Below are positions 38,281 to 50,294 of a DNA stretch of 64,000 nucleotides, piece after piece. Source of the stretch: Amaurobius ferox. Lineage: Eukaryota; Arthropoda; Arachnida; Araneae; Amaurobiidae. The translations under genes and the position numbers were made by a program. Location: NCBI GenBank assembly GCA_951213105.1, contig OX578149.1, positions 186,001 to 250,000 of the forward strand, given 5' to 3'. Each line of letters begins with the position of its first letter. Positions within the stretch are counted from its first letter, which is position 1. The notes below the pieces were generated by a model. It had not been told where the DNA came from, ran no database searches, and saw only the letters and a list, made by a program, of their open reading frames with translations.

Positions 38281-38880
38281 AGAAAACAATTGACACAAAT
38301 TTTAGAATGCTAGTATGAACCATTATCAAGATATTGCACTTGGTAAAATAAATTTATCAAAAAATCATATAATTAAAAAAGTAGCAACTATTGTGAAATA
38401 TGCTTGTTTTTCATATGTAATATTGTGATAAATTTGTTAATACCATTCTCGTGGATCTAGTTTTTCATTCATGAGAGAAGATACTTTGTATAATGGTTTT
38501 GTATTTTGACGCCCAACAATTTGTTAATAGTTAAGAAATGCCTGTCTGTAACACTTAGCAATAAATTTGGCGAAGTTGTCAACTTATTTAGTGAATCTTG
38601 GCGATATTTCATCCCAGATTAACAAACATATCGTTAAAATTACCAAAATAACACCTAAGTTAACAAAAATGACGCCAAATTAAAATATTTTAATATATGG
38701 ACTTTATTGCTTATTGTGGATGCTATCCTTATTGATAATTATTAGTTTAGAGTTGCGCAAAATATAAGTTAATTGGGTTTTACATGCTGTCATTCGAAAA
38801 GTATTAATATTGTGCTTTAATAACATTGTGCATTTTATCACCGTGAAATAAGGAGATTCTTTGCATTATGTAGAGAAATT
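38240..38880 (-). repeat. Dispersed repeat family copy B (opposite strand)
   Basis: The reverse complement matches copy A from about 4740 back to 3960. It includes 'ctagatccacgagaatgg', 'cgtcatttttgttaa', 'aataattatcaataaggatagcatcc' and 'aaactctaa..cttatatttt'. At the point where copy C is split, this copy is continuous. Confidence 0.65.
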
Positions 38881-38999
38881 TTTATATTCTATATTTTTCT
38901 AATCACAATGAGTGTTAAATGGAAAAAATGAATCTTTTTGTGGGATTCATTAGAAAGTTGTTCTTTTAAAAAATTTTAATGTCTTGAATTTCTTTATTT

Positions 39000-40158
39000 T
39001 TAAGCATGTTAGCGTCAATAATTAAATAATATTTCTTAACATATATGCATTTCTAGATTATTTTTTAAATTTTCATATGCATAAGTTAAAAAAAATTGGC
39101 TCTTCCACTCGACCCAAAAGTGAATAGGCCTCTGACGTTCTTCGACATTGAAAATCATACTAAATTTTATTTGATTTTTTTTTATATCCTCAAGAGATAT
39201 TGTAGTCATAGACTATGACAGACAGACACACAAGAGTTAATCAGAAATAGTTGATACATTTTGAGAGATGCTCAAAATGTATAAATCAACCAAACCCTCG
39301 AAGCTGAATTATTGAAATCACATAATAATTTCTAAGAATGTAAAAGAAAATATTTTACATATATGAAAATAGAAATCCCAGAAATAACTCTTCTCCCTGA
39401 GATCAGTGTCAAACATATCCCAAATGGGAGGGTAATCAAACCAGTCTCGGATGCGGAAACCAGTTTTAAGCTCCTGGAAAAAAGCACAGCTGTCAATCAG
39501 AAAAGAAGCAGACTTTGTAACCACCCGCTACTTTAAAAAGTCCAAAAATAGCAGTGACACCTGTATTTGAAAAATTGGAATGACACCCCCCCCCCCAAAA
39601 AAAAAAATATGAAAATTTTGAATTATATTGAAAAATTTGCTTTAAAAATAGAAGAAAACAATTTTACTTCTAATTCATTTTTAACCAAGCACCAAATCGT
39701 CTTCAATGGGGTATAAGCCAATAGTGATAATACTGGATAGTTGTTTTTTTATTTGAACATTTATGCAGAATTCAATTTTGTTGCAAAATCAATATTTCAA
39801 GACTTCTGACAATTTTTTGCAAATTCCTTCACACATATAATTTATCATTCTTTTATGTACACTATAAATGAATTTTGAAAATTTAGCTGTATTTTAAATA
39901 CTTGAAAACCAAATTTTCGTAAAATACCATTGCGGCAATCCTTTAAAAGTATATTCTTAAAAATTATAAAATTTCGAATGCATTTTGAAGTTTTCTCTCG
40001 AATTTCAAAAAATTCTGTCCAGTTCTAGATTTTTCATTACAAAGCCGAATATAAAGTTTCAGGAAAATCCATTAATATTGTGACAACTAATGTGTACACT
40101 AGAAGTAGACAGATAGACACACATCATATTAGTGAAAATCTGATGTGGACAGCACATA
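39000..40158. other. Gene-free intron sequence
   Basis: Contains diverged 'gacagacacacaag' repeat tails near 39215 and 40110, and a C run followed by an A run at 39590-39610. No gene seen. Confidence 0.4.
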
Positions 40159-40354
40159 ACTTTCCTTATTTATATAATGCAATGAATTTACTTTTACAAT
40201 AAAAAAAATAATGTATAAGATCCACAGTACTGTGTTTTTATCGTTAAATGGTACATTTGGCTATTTTCTGAATGACAACGTGTAAAACTATTTCAAAGTA
40301 CCCAATTAACTTATATTTTGTGTAACTCTAAATAAACAATGGACAATTCCGGCC

Positions 40355-40359
<5 letters not shown>

Positions 40360-40383
<24 letters not shown>
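40360..40383. repeat. Poly-T tract
   Basis: More than 20 consecutive T next to the left end of the 3.7-kb insertion. Confidence 0.85.
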
Positions 40384-40385
<2 letters not shown>

Positions 40386-41769
40386 TTCAATTCGAAATGT
40401 TGAAAAATGGAAAAAGTATAAAAATTTTTATTCTCCAAGCTCTATTTCATGTTTTATTAGCAGTCAAAGTTCACCTTTCTGACTGTGGTGGGAAAACGAT
40501 CCATTTTGGAGTGCACGGAATATGACGTCACAAGGTTCGTCCACAGCTCGCATCTTGGAGAATTGGTGCATAAGTTTGGTTACATTCGGAAAGTTCCGAT
40601 AATTATAATTGTTTTTTCTGTCCCAAACTGCCAAATAGTTATAAGTATTGTATAGCTTCAATGTGCGCGACTACTAGTTTTACATCATCAGATAAAATAT
40701 TTATGTCTGTGCGAAAAATGATGTTTTTCATAAAAAACAGTGTGAAGCGCAGGAAACCAGATTATAAACAAAATTCACTACTGTCATTAAAAAGGATTCA
40801 TTACTTATGTTATAATAATAAATCAGTGACTGTATAATCCAATTTTCAAAACCTTTTTATGAGAAGTTATTTCTTTATGATTTAATAAACTTTGAAAATC
40901 CTTATGGGTATTCACTACTGGTTCGGCATTCTATTTTCAGTTTTGCTATTACGGATGAATTTAAAGCCAGATTCAAAGTGGAGTATTGACTTTGTACCCA
41001 GTTTAGTGTGTGCTGTTTGCAGTTAATTTAAAGAATATAAAAAATTCAGTGCATAAAATTTTTTCATACCAGTATACTGCAGTAAGCTGTTGCAATTTAG
41101 TATTTTCATTAAGTACATGTGCTTTTGAAAAGTTATAAAATATATTTTATCTAAAGAAATAAATCACAAATTTGAAACATATTGCTTCATCTATTCAGAA
41201 TCATAAATGATTTACTGTTTATCATAGGCTTTAAAATATAATATTATAAGAAACAATTTAAAACGGCTTTTAATTTAAAAATATATTATTAGATATTATA
41301 TATAGAATCCTCACAAATCGTATAAATATAATAAAAAATATATGTATAAAAATATATATACATATAAACATAAATATTATTTTTAATTCCCAGAAAAAAT
41401 ACACCGCTCAATCTAAACTTCAGTTTAAATTTACTATATGACAAACTTAACTTAAAAGCTATTTGCACTCAAAAAATTACGGAGCACATTACAAAAACAA
41501 ATCAGAGGTGGGTCATTCAATTCGATGGAGACGAAATGGTTTTGCGTAAATAATATTTTGTAAAATAAAACTTCAGTAAGATTCAATTTGTTCAATTTTT
41601 TTTTCAGACTCATTTGTTTCATTTACAGGCTTTCAAAGTGCTACAAATTACTTGCTAACTGTTTATAGCTCACTTTTACTTTTTGTCCTGATTTCAACTG
41701 GATACTCCACTCTAGATATGCAATTTTCTCAAAATATAAAATTTTTTTATTAACTTGCTTTGCGGTATA

Positions 41770-42726
41770 TACCGGGTGGTCAGAATTAAAACACCCTTAC
41801 TCTGAGTTCTCTATAGATCGAACTACCCAGTGTAAAGGCTCCAAAATTGTTGAACATACTATTCAAGACATGGGGAAAGGGATTACGTGAAAAGAAAATT
41901 AGTTCCAGAAACACCGATAGGTGGCGCTGTACAACAGAAAATATGCTGAAAAGACATAAAATACACATTTGTAACACATTTTATTCGAACGTACCAAACA
42001 TTCATATCACCAGGACCTTATCGATGCAGGGAATGCTGCGTATAACGTTATCCATTGATTGTTCAACAATAGTGGTGACAACATCGTCAACGACATCTGA
42101 ACGAGTTGATTTGCGTCCTCGACCCGGCTGAACTACAAGATGTCCAGTTTTCTCGAATCGAGCGATCATTTTTCTGAGAGCTTGCGGAAGTAATGGTCCT
42201 TTGTGCAAATTCTTAAGTCGATGAAACTCTCGAAGTGCAGCTGCAGCATGTCCTTTGTTTTCATAAAACAGCTTCACAAGCAAAGCGCATTCTGGCAGTG
42301 TGACAGTCATCTCTGCTAAGAATGAAAATTTCCCAGTTTTATCCCCTTTTATGCTCAGAACATAGTAGCTGCAAACCAAGGGTTTATGCACATTTTTGTG
42401 CTTACAGTGCAAAATTGCAGTTACAATGACAGTTTAAGTTTCTTCATTTTTTTTGTCTTTTTTTTTTCATATCAGCAAAAGAAATTAAAAAGGAAAAATT
42501 CCATATCGCATGTGTTTATTTTTTAGTGATTATTTTATGTCTTTTCAGCATATTTTCTGTTGTACAGTGCCACCTATCGGTGTTTCTGGAACTAATTTTT
42601 TATTTTTGCGTAATCCCTTTCCCCATGTCTTGAATAGCAGGTTCAACAATTTTGGAGCCTTTACACTGAGTAGTTCGATGTATAGAGAGCTCAGAGTAGG
42701 GGTGTTTTAATTCTGACCACCCGGTA
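41770..42726 (-). mobile_element. Tc1/mariner-like element with ~200-bp terminal inverted repeats
   Basis: The left end TACCGGGTGGTCAGAATTAA at 41770 is repeated inverted at the right end (42707-42726), each flanked by TA. The inverted similarity continues inward to about 41975 and 42515, through 'gtaatccctttccccatgtc', 'gttccagaaacaccgatagg' and 'aaaatatgctgaaaagacat'. Only ~540 bp is unique, with one short transposase-like frame. The mirror frames at 41786-41977 and 42510-42710 are the two repeat arms, not genes. Confidence 0.9.
42002..42412 (-). pseudogene. N-terminal helix-turn-helix piece of a mariner-related transposase
   Basis: 136 codons on the - strand contain TVTLPECALLVKLFYENKGH, AAAALREFHRLKNLHKGPL and MIARFEKTGHLVVQPGRGRK. 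This is the DUF4817-like first DNA-binding helix-turn-helix common to arthropod mariner relatives ('E...LV.lyy.n.gn...a.r.fr...', then '...kFe.tGsv.d...GR.r'). The catalytic DDE/D domain is missing, so the element is non-autonomous. The remaining domain could still bind the long terminal repeats, but this is speculation. Confidence 0.75.
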
Positions 42727-43249
42727 TATTAAACTTAACAATATATCTGATGAAATTTTACATTAAAATTAATTTATAAACTTGTCTGGCGGCACATAAT
42801 TACGTACTTGATTATGTATATTTCCATGTATTATGTTCAAACCTCACCAATAATTAAACATCTTTAGAATCCCCAAGTTTATTTAACCCTCTAATTTCTT
42901 TAAACAAAATAAAAACATGTTCTTGTGCACCCATATTTCACCAAGGAGTATTTCACCAAAGACACTGAGCTACAACAATCGTGATATTTTAAATATTGCA
43001 GCTTTCCCAGCTATTGGGAAATCCAAGTTAAAAACTAAGCTATCGAAATTATAACCACTCAATCCGAAACCCAATTATATACACTTGCAAGACTTTAAAA
43101 GAGCTACAAATTATTGCTTATTGTTCATAACTAGCACTTTTAGTTTTTATAAGCATTACAAATTTGTAAAACGAAAAATTTTTAATCCTCTTCAACTTGA
43201 CAAGACGATTACTTGAAAACTAAGTCAGTAAGGTTCAATAAATTAGCTT

Positions 43250-43288
43250 TTTTTTTTTTTTTTCCCCCCCCCCCCCCCCCCAAAAAAA
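43250..43288. repeat. T run followed by C run and A run
   Basis: A homopolymer block T(n)C(n)A(n). Lengths may be affected by sequencing error. Confidence 0.8.
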
Positions 43289-43601
43289 TTAGATTCAGTA
43301 ACTAAATTTATTAATACATATTTTTGCCGCTTACTATTTATATCTATCTTTTAAAGTTTCAGTGAAAGTAAGAAAAATTAAAAAGGCACTCACTCAGATA
43401 GATGCTTTAAGTGTTTTCTGAAAAAGTTCCAAAGTATTAAAATTATTTTATATATTCATAATCTGGACCAACAGAACAAGAAAAAAATATGTACATTTTT
43501 ATCTATCAGGTTCAGCGATATTGGCATCCAAAGTATTTGCATTTTTCGTAATGCTCCGATTTCCACCACAGATACCCTAAACATAGATGTAATTCACATA
43601 A

Positions 43602-43630
43602 TAATAATAATAATAATGGTAATAATAAAC
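43602..43630. repeat. (AAT)n microsatellite
   Basis: 'ataataataataataataatggtaataataa'. Confidence 0.8.
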
Positions 43631-44227
43631 TTTCAAGAAAAGGCTATCAAGTTTACACTTCGAATTTCAGATGTCACAAAATATTTATTGTTTCTGAAAT
43701 AGAGCGCCATCACAGTAAAATCGATCTTAGGTAAATTGTCTGACTCCCCTTCAAAAACTAGGATCAAAACCAGGATCCATGTCCAATAAAATAAAATAAT
43801 CAGCAAACGATCTATATTTAAACAGACCAGGCACACAAGTAAAATTACAATTGTACACAAAATTAAAGCCCTACTACCCTGCAAATATGTCAAGGCAAAA
43901 CGTGATGGTATGTTGCATCACAGTTCGAACAGGCCATGTGACGTTTTAAGAGATTTTCGCTTGGATATTTGAAATCAGAAAAAAATTCTCTATACATATC
44001 AATTGGTTTTAAGAGCTTTTAAAAGAAATCGGAATTGTCCATTATCAATATTGATAGCATCCTCAATAAGCGATATAGTCCATGTATTAAAATATTTTAA
44101 TAATACATTAATTAGGCATAATTTTCATTAATTTAGTGTCATTTTTGCAATTTTGATGATATTTTTGTCAATATGGGGCGAAATATCGCCAAGTTGGCAA
44201 TACTTTGCTAAATTATTCATTATTAAC

Positions 44228-44228
<1 letters not shown>

Positions 44229-44263
<35 letters not shown>

Positions 44264-44641
44264 TATATATAAATATTTAATTGTGATTTTTGAACCCTAA
44301 TATTCTTCTCATCCCCCTTTCCATTGTAGTGATATGTTACCTTCTCTCTTTATCCTTAGTCTTGGCCTATAGTTACTCATTTGTAACAAGATATGCTAGA
44401 GATGGGTTTTTTTGTACATACAGTAGTTTATGCATTATTTTCGATTATAATCCTTTAATTTTTATTTATAAATATATATATATATATATATTTATATATA
44501 AGTTATATTATATTTATACTATATATATTATATTTATACTATATATATATATTATATTTATACTATATATATATATTTATACTATATATATATGTTATAT
44601 TATATTTATATATATATTTATACAAAGTTCGCCAAATGCAT
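44229..44641. repeat. TA-rich microsatellite blocks
   Basis: (TA)n at 44229-44275, then a block at 44465-44625 built from 'tatatttatactatata' units. The 125-codon frame across it (44290-44667) is a tyrosine/isoleucine low-complexity artefact. Confidence 0.8.
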
Positions 44642-45654
44642 CACCAAGTGTTACAGGCAAACTGTGAGAAGAGCATTTCTCATATTCTATAAGGTATGCC
44701 CGTCATATGATGGATATCAGTATTTGCAAAACATTACTTTCCATATGGTATTATTTTTATCAATTTGGCGACATTTTTGTCACTTTGGCAACATTTAAAA
44801 TAGTCTCCAAGTTGGCTATGTCCCGCTAAATTTCTCGCCAAGCATTACGGATGTACAGAGAAATAGGTTATTCTTATAGTCCACTCTTATGTTCTTTCTA
44901 AGATATTGAACTTGCATCAATTATTCATCATTTCATTGATTTAGTGTTATCTATCAATTGGGCAACATTTAAGAAATTCGCCAACTTGGTGAGATTTCGT
45001 CATATTCGTCGCCAAAATCTCACACAAGCTTTATGGACGGAGAAATAAGTTAACCTTATAGCAGATAAATGACTATTGTGTGTGGTGTCCAAATACAAAA
45101 GTATTACACAAAGTATCTTTTCTCATGAATAGAATGAGCTAGATCCATGAGAATGATGTCACCAAATTCATTGCCTGATATTACCTATGAAAAGTGAATA
45201 TACTTCAAAATAGTTAATTTTTTTATTTTGTGATTTTTTTTATATTTATTTGAAAAATGTGCAATATCTTGAGAAAAGTTCATGCTAGCATTCTAAAGTT
45301 TATGTCAATCATTTTCTAATGAAAAATTACATAAGAAATGACTATTTATGTAGTAACTTTATTAAAGGTTTTGAGTTTTTAGATGATTTTTTCAAAATTT
45401 CACTCAAAAATTTAGGGTGGTTCTAAACATTCGATTGATTTAAAAACAATAGGTTTCCAAATTGCTTTATTTGTTTGTGAGATATTGTGTCCACAGACTC
45501 ACTGATACATACATACAGACATCATCTCAAAAACGTTTGATTCTTGTTCAAGGATGCTTGAAACATGCTCTCCCATCAAAAACTCGAATTCAAATTTTCG
45601 ACCCTGTCACAATACTTTCCTTATACATTATACTATGTATATAAGGAAAGTAAT

Positions 45655-48130
45655 AATAGAAACACGTTCAGGAGGTCTTAAATCATATATTGGCATCAAA
45701 ATCCAAAACTTTTGTTAAAGTAATACTTTCTCTGTATTATATTCTTTTGTATAAGAAAGTAAACAAAAAATGTGAAATAAGTTTTATTTGAAGTAAACAA
45801 ATATAGTAATTAATACCAGCATTACCACAAACACAAAATGAAGTCGCTAACCATAGCCATCATAATCACCAAGTCTCGCTCTGTTTTAACTTGATTCACC
45901 ATAAACATTTTGTGGAAACAGTGAATGAGGAATGCAAAAGAATCCCAGTTTGGATAATTATATTTGGACATGTCGATTTTAGAGCAAATTTTCTACAACT
46001 TTTTTGTCTAAATTAAAAACAGAATAATTGAGTAAACTTTTTGTGAATAAGAAGAAACTTAGAATGTATAAGTTAGATAGGGAATTGCACCATTCATAAT
46101 CTTTCTATCTCTCTTTCCACTTTATTTATTTCGTTTTTCAAGAGAGGTTTTAGGAAATGTTTTACTTTTTTATCCATTTCTACTTTTGATTTGGCTAATG
46201 CAAAGCTTATTCCATGGGAAAAGATGCAATTAAATAAGTAAAGAGAATAGTAGAATAACGAGACTGAATATTGAACTATTTTAAGTTACATACAACAATG
46301 GTTATTCATATCCTATGTGATAGCAAGATTTAATCCAATATAGAGACTCCACCTCCCAACCGTCCTGTGGATTAATTTCAGATTTTTGGAATTTTCTTGC
46401 CAGTTACGCAACTTGAGCAATCCGTATATCAATTGAAAGTTTCTGCCCCTTTTGGAAGTAGGTGAATGTCTCCATACATGAAAAATGGCCCTTGGCCCTT
46501 GTATATATTTTACAAGCCGCCTTCTGGTCATTGTCAAATCAACACATTTACAACCTGACCCCTCCCAATTATTTTTAAACTTTGGCTATTGTATTGTCCA
46601 CTCGTATATACTCGATACTGTGCAAGTCTTAGCCTTCAATTTGTATTCAGAGTTTTTTTTTTAATAAAAGTTTGAGGTTTGAAATTTAGGTACATTTTTC
46701 ACAATTCTACACATGTTTAATAGCTTGTATCTGCTGACATAAAATATCGATTGTGTTGAAATAAGGCCTATTTTGTTGTTTAATGTATGACCTTTTTGAT
46801 GATATTATATGACCTTGTCGATGTTTTTTATTTCAAGGTCAACCAATTTGACCTTTAAAAACTGCATTACTTTGTTAGAAAAAATACTATTTGCATCTGT
46901 TTATTATGAGAATAGTTGGGACTGAGAAAATGAAACAAAAGCGATACTGTCATTTGACACACTGAGCATCTAATTTGCAACATAGGGTATGGATCACCAG
47001 TATGAGACAGGAAGGTTTTGTTGTCATGAAAGCAGATACACCTTGATCCTATATCATCTAGACATCCCACGGCTGCGTAAGGAGGAACAAAACATACTCC
47101 TAGTTTCTGTGTAAACAGCAAATGCCTGTGATAAAATCACCTACTCCTATTGCCTATTGCACTAGAACCTGATATCTCCAAGCAATATCAAACGAGCTGT
47201 ATTCAGCAATCAGAACCAAATGATGGTACTACCACGGAGGACAACAATGCAAACAAGTGGATGAAACAGCTGCAGTTCCAGAACATCTGATAGAAAACCT
47301 GGACTTTCTAAAGAGGTTCAACTTACTATCATGCTTGGTTTAATAAGTCTAAACGATTGTATCACTATATTTAATCTGACTTCCTGTTACTAAAAGGAGA
47401 AGATTAGAATTTTACCCATAATGGTAACCATCACTGTGGTTGGAATGTTAACTATACCCGTCACTGTAGGTGAAATATTTACTTCTATGAAAGTATGCTT
47501 ATGAGTTGATGCAATGTTCTATATTTGTAAAATGTTATGTTGTGATTTTGTTTAATAAATGTTGTTATATGTTCAATACGTAGCTTTATTTTCTCACAGT
47601 AATACCAAATGTCACAAAAGTGGCCTAAATAGTTTGATGGATCTGAGAGATGCTTCAAGTCTAGCTAAAGTCAAGTAGCATAGAAACTCAAGTAAATAAA
47701 ATGAGAAGTGAATTTGAGTTGTTCTGTACTACTCAGAAATGAAAACGCCATTGCTATCACTTGAACAGTATTGACTTTGTTTTAAAAGTGGAAAACTGTA
47801 ATATAGTTTCGCTGATGAGTGTATAAAATTTAATGTTGTAAATAAAGTGATCTGAATTTTCTATCAAGGGGATTTTTCATTATAAGTGATTTCCCTACCA
47901 TTACTTACTTTTTCGAAGTATGTTCTCACAAAAGTCACCATTTACCAGCTACGAATCATCACCCAATTCTTGATCTGTCTTCAAAGTAATTATGATAATA
48001 ATGTCTTGTAGGAATCTAAATATTTTAGAACATTTTTCATAGAATTGAAAATATGCATCTAGCAGATCTGGCTTCCATTTCTGAATTGCTTTTTAGGGTC
48101 ACTCGTATGCTATTAGAATATTTAGTCTTA
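45655..48130. other. Gene-free intron sequence before the second coronin exon
   Basis: AT-rich. Small frames at 46313-46537 and 46867-47121 have no domain. A few GC-richer 100-bp patches (47160-47300) could be old exonised or retroelement debris but give no recognisable protein. Confidence 0.4.
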
Positions 48131-48208
48131 TATATGATATATGATCTTACTTTGAATATATGATATATGATCTTACTTTGAATATATTATGTATGATCTT
48201 ACTTTGAA
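48131..48208 (+). repeat. 26-bp tandem repeat, three units
   Basis: 'tatgatcttactttgaatata' occurs three times with a 26-bp period, about 50 bp upstream of the coronin exon acceptor. Confidence 0.85.
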
Positions 48209-48260
48209 TGTGAGAACTTTTCTGATAAATCTAAATATTTTCCATCCCTTTTTTCTATAG

Positions 48261-48321
48261 GTTTTTTAAACTGCATTCTCGTGGCCTTTGTGAAGTGTTG
48301 ACGTTTACTGTGCCGAGAAAA
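48261..48321 (+). CDS. coro: Coronin, next internal exon
   Basis: A pyrimidine tract and TTTCTATAG acceptor precede 61 bases that complete a split arginine codon and encode FFKLHSRGLCEVLTFTVPRK. This is the conserved coronin segment just after the propeller ('RFFKLHxRxxxEVxxFTVPRKSDLFQ'). The donor AAA|GTAAGT is a canonical GT site in phase 0. Together with 12134-12279 it gives about 69 contiguous coronin residues. The expected following segment (SDLFQxDLYPDT...) was not found in the remaining 15.7 kb on the + strand, so the next intron is also very long. Confidence 0.93.
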
Positions 48322-49230
48322 GTAAGTATATATGTATTTTTAAAATTGTGTTGTAATATGTATTGAATTAATTTATTGCATTTTATAAGAAATTTTGCTA
48401 AATATTTAGTATATTCTGTAGGGTTTCCACAATAAAAATTTCTTTAATTTTAGAAATTCTATTTAGGTTCTAGCTACTTAATTTTCAGAATTTAAAAACT
48501 CTGAAAATAAAGTGCTTAAGAACTTTAATTTTAGCTGAGCAGTATTTTTTTTAGAAAATGGATAAGATAATAAAATGTAATCTACATCTGTATAAATAGA
48601 GGTATATGAGCAGAAATTTTTTTTTTGAACTTTTATACTGTGACTGTTATAGACAATTGAGATCCTTCAATTAACATCATTTGTACATATTCTGCCAATG
48701 ATTTTGAGGTGTTGCTTCAGAGGTGTACATAGTATGCAGGTGCACAAAGTATTCGGAGGTGTACAAAGTACAATACAATTTAAGTCTTTAGCATTTTATA
48801 GTAGGAAGCAAGGGTGGAAGTTATTCTATATTTCCTGTATATTTTTTAATTGGGAAAGCATCGTATGTTTTATATTTGTCCTACACTTATTTTTCTGTGT
48901 AGACTTTACCAATATTTTTTTTTCATATTCAATATTTCTGCATGTTTGCATTTTTTTCCATTTTGAACTTTTTGCCATCATGTTCAAAATTAGCTCATCA
49001 GAGTCACATGAGAGGGACTCCTGCGATTGCAAAGCTGTAAAATACCATAATACTTTGAGAATTATATTTAGGTGTTGCCAGTTAGAAGTGTGTGCAGGCC
49101 TAATTTAAAAGTCTTTACTCGGACCTTTCTGAACTTGAGAAAGCCCACAAACACTCAAAGCCCAGCCTAGACTGTAGCATAACCAACTGTACTGTAGTAT
49201 ATACTGTAACTGTGAGTTGACTGGACTTGA
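48322..49230. other. Coronin intron sequence
   Basis: No gene. A 136-codon frame at 48698-49108 is T-rich, hydrophobic and without a recognisable domain. 'aggtgtacatagtatgcaggtgcacaaagtattcggaggtgtacaaagta' near 48720 holds three short 'gaggtgtaca' repeats. Confidence 0.4.
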
Positions 49231-49233
49231 AGG

Positions 49234-49363
49234 TACTGTAGTGAATGCTCATGAAGCAGTATTAATTGCCTTGAGCTGAAGACGTCTTTAGCTCAATGCT
49301 ATGATACTGGCCTGCCATGCTTTGTCCCCGGGTTCAAACCCTAGCACTGCTAAGTTGGTGATT
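49234..49363 (+). repeat. tRNA-like direct repeat, copy 1
   Basis: The ~130-bp sequence runs from 'tactgtagtgaatgctc' through 'ttagctcaatgct' (A-box-like, ~49288) and 'ggttcaaaccc' (B box, 49331) to 'aagttggtgattt'. The A and B boxes are in the order and spacing of a tRNA, but a cloverleaf anticodon stem cannot be drawn, so it is a tRNA-derived repeat and not a tRNA gene. A second copy lies 441 bp downstream. Confidence 0.65.
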
Positions 49364-49674
49364 TCGCTATCTCTCTACATTGGTGACCTTGGACACTAGC
49401 ACAAAGCATCCTTCACTTAGTTATTTTTTTTCAGTTATTTAGCTGAGTACTATATATGTATTGCATAAATGTACTTTCAGTACTTCCCATGTGATGGTGC
49501 CATTTCCGATCTTCTGAGATTCTTTGACATTGACTTACCGTATGTCATTGGTCCTTCTGACTCAATATAAGACCGATTGTAACAGCTCCTTCACTTCAAC
49601 CTGGAGCTTGCCACCTCATCTGCAGCCTCAGAAACAACTTCATTCATGTCAATGAAACTCATTGGAAGGGGGAG

Positions 49675-49803
49675 TACTGTAGCAAACACTCAAAGCAGTA
49701 TTAATTGCCTTGAGCTGGAGGCGTCTTTAGCTCAATGCTATGATACTGGCCTGCCACGCTTTAGCCTGGGTTCAAACCCTGGCATTGCCAAATTGGTGAT
49801 TTT
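49675..49803 (+). repeat. tRNA-like direct repeat, copy 2
   Basis: Same sequence as copy 1 with a modest number of changes ('tactgtagcaaacactc', 'ttagctcaatgct', 'gggttcaaaccctggc'). It is preceded at 49664-49673 by the purine tract GGAAGGGGGA. Two such repeats with a purine tract before the second are also what a terminal-repeat retrotransposon in miniature would look like. Confidence 0.6.
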
Positions 49804-49804
49804 G

Positions 49805-50294
49805 GATTCTCGCTTCAAAACCACGTAGCAAGCATGTTGTACAGAAAAGATCTATGCAACTTATGTAACCTAATTTACTTAATTAAAATATGTTGCAAAT
49901 TTAATTATTTAGAAATAATGTCATTTACATCTAATTCAGCACAGCATCATTTTCAATCACTAGTCAGAGATTGCTCTTAATTTTTGATTACTAATCTCCA
50001 TTTACCTCTAATGAAATTTTCTTTTGCCAAATGGAAGTTTTTATTTGCCTTTGATTTTCCATTTGAAAAATTTGATTTGATTTATAAATTCCCAAATTCC
50101 AAAGATCATTATTTTGGACAAGACCCACAGTAGTATGCTTTACGATTAATATATCCCAATTTTTGATTTCGACATCACCAAAATTTTTGCCAAATCTATT
50201 TTTCAATTGCCAAATTTGATTTTCTTTCACAAAATGCAACTATGGCAATTGTCAGTGCAACCATTGCTATTAATGTAAGGTAATGTCAGTCTCT
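49805..50294. other. Gene-free sequence
   Basis: Contains several 'tttgccaaat/tttgatttg' words (50020-50240). No supportable gene. Confidence 0.4.

Larger units (their letters stand above)
40341..44040. mobile_element. Unclassified 3.7-kb element with GGACAATTCCG terminal inverted repeats
   Basis: Its boundaries come from comparing copy C with the uninterrupted copies A and B. The inserted DNA begins GGACAATTCCG and ends CGGAATTGTCC, an 11-bp perfect inverted repeat. The target dinucleotide AT is present on both sides (40339-40340, 44041-44042). A long T run follows the left end. No transposase of its own was recognised; the only transposase-like frame inside belongs to the nested mariner-like element. 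The 2-bp AT duplication does not match the TA of mariner or the 8 bp of hAT, so the superfamily is open. Confidence 0.7.
40159..45652 (+). repeat. Dispersed repeat family copy C, split by a 3.7-kb insertion
   Basis: The left part 40159-40340 matches copy A from 'actttccttat' to 'taaacaat'. The right part 44041-45652 continues from 'attatcaatattgatagcatcc' to the 'gtatataaggaaagt' end. Between them is the element at 40341-44040. The right part also contains expanded TA-rich tracts (44230-44280, 44465-44640) that are absent from copy A. Confidence 0.75.

Noticed and set aside
41786..42710. Two similar small frames at 41786-41977 (-) and 42510-42710 (+)
   Set aside because: They are the two arms of the mariner-like inverted repeat, so their similarity is structural.
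44290..44667. 125-codon frame rich in tyrosine and isoleucine
   Set aside because: It is the translation of TA-rich microsatellite DNA.
48698..49108. 136-codon hydrophobic frame downstream of the coronin exon
   Set aside because: T-rich low-complexity sequence with no recognisable domain and no link to coronin.
49280..49345. Possible functional tRNA gene
   Set aside because: A and B boxes are present, but the anticodon stem and acceptor stem do not pair, and the sequence is repeated 441 bp downstream.
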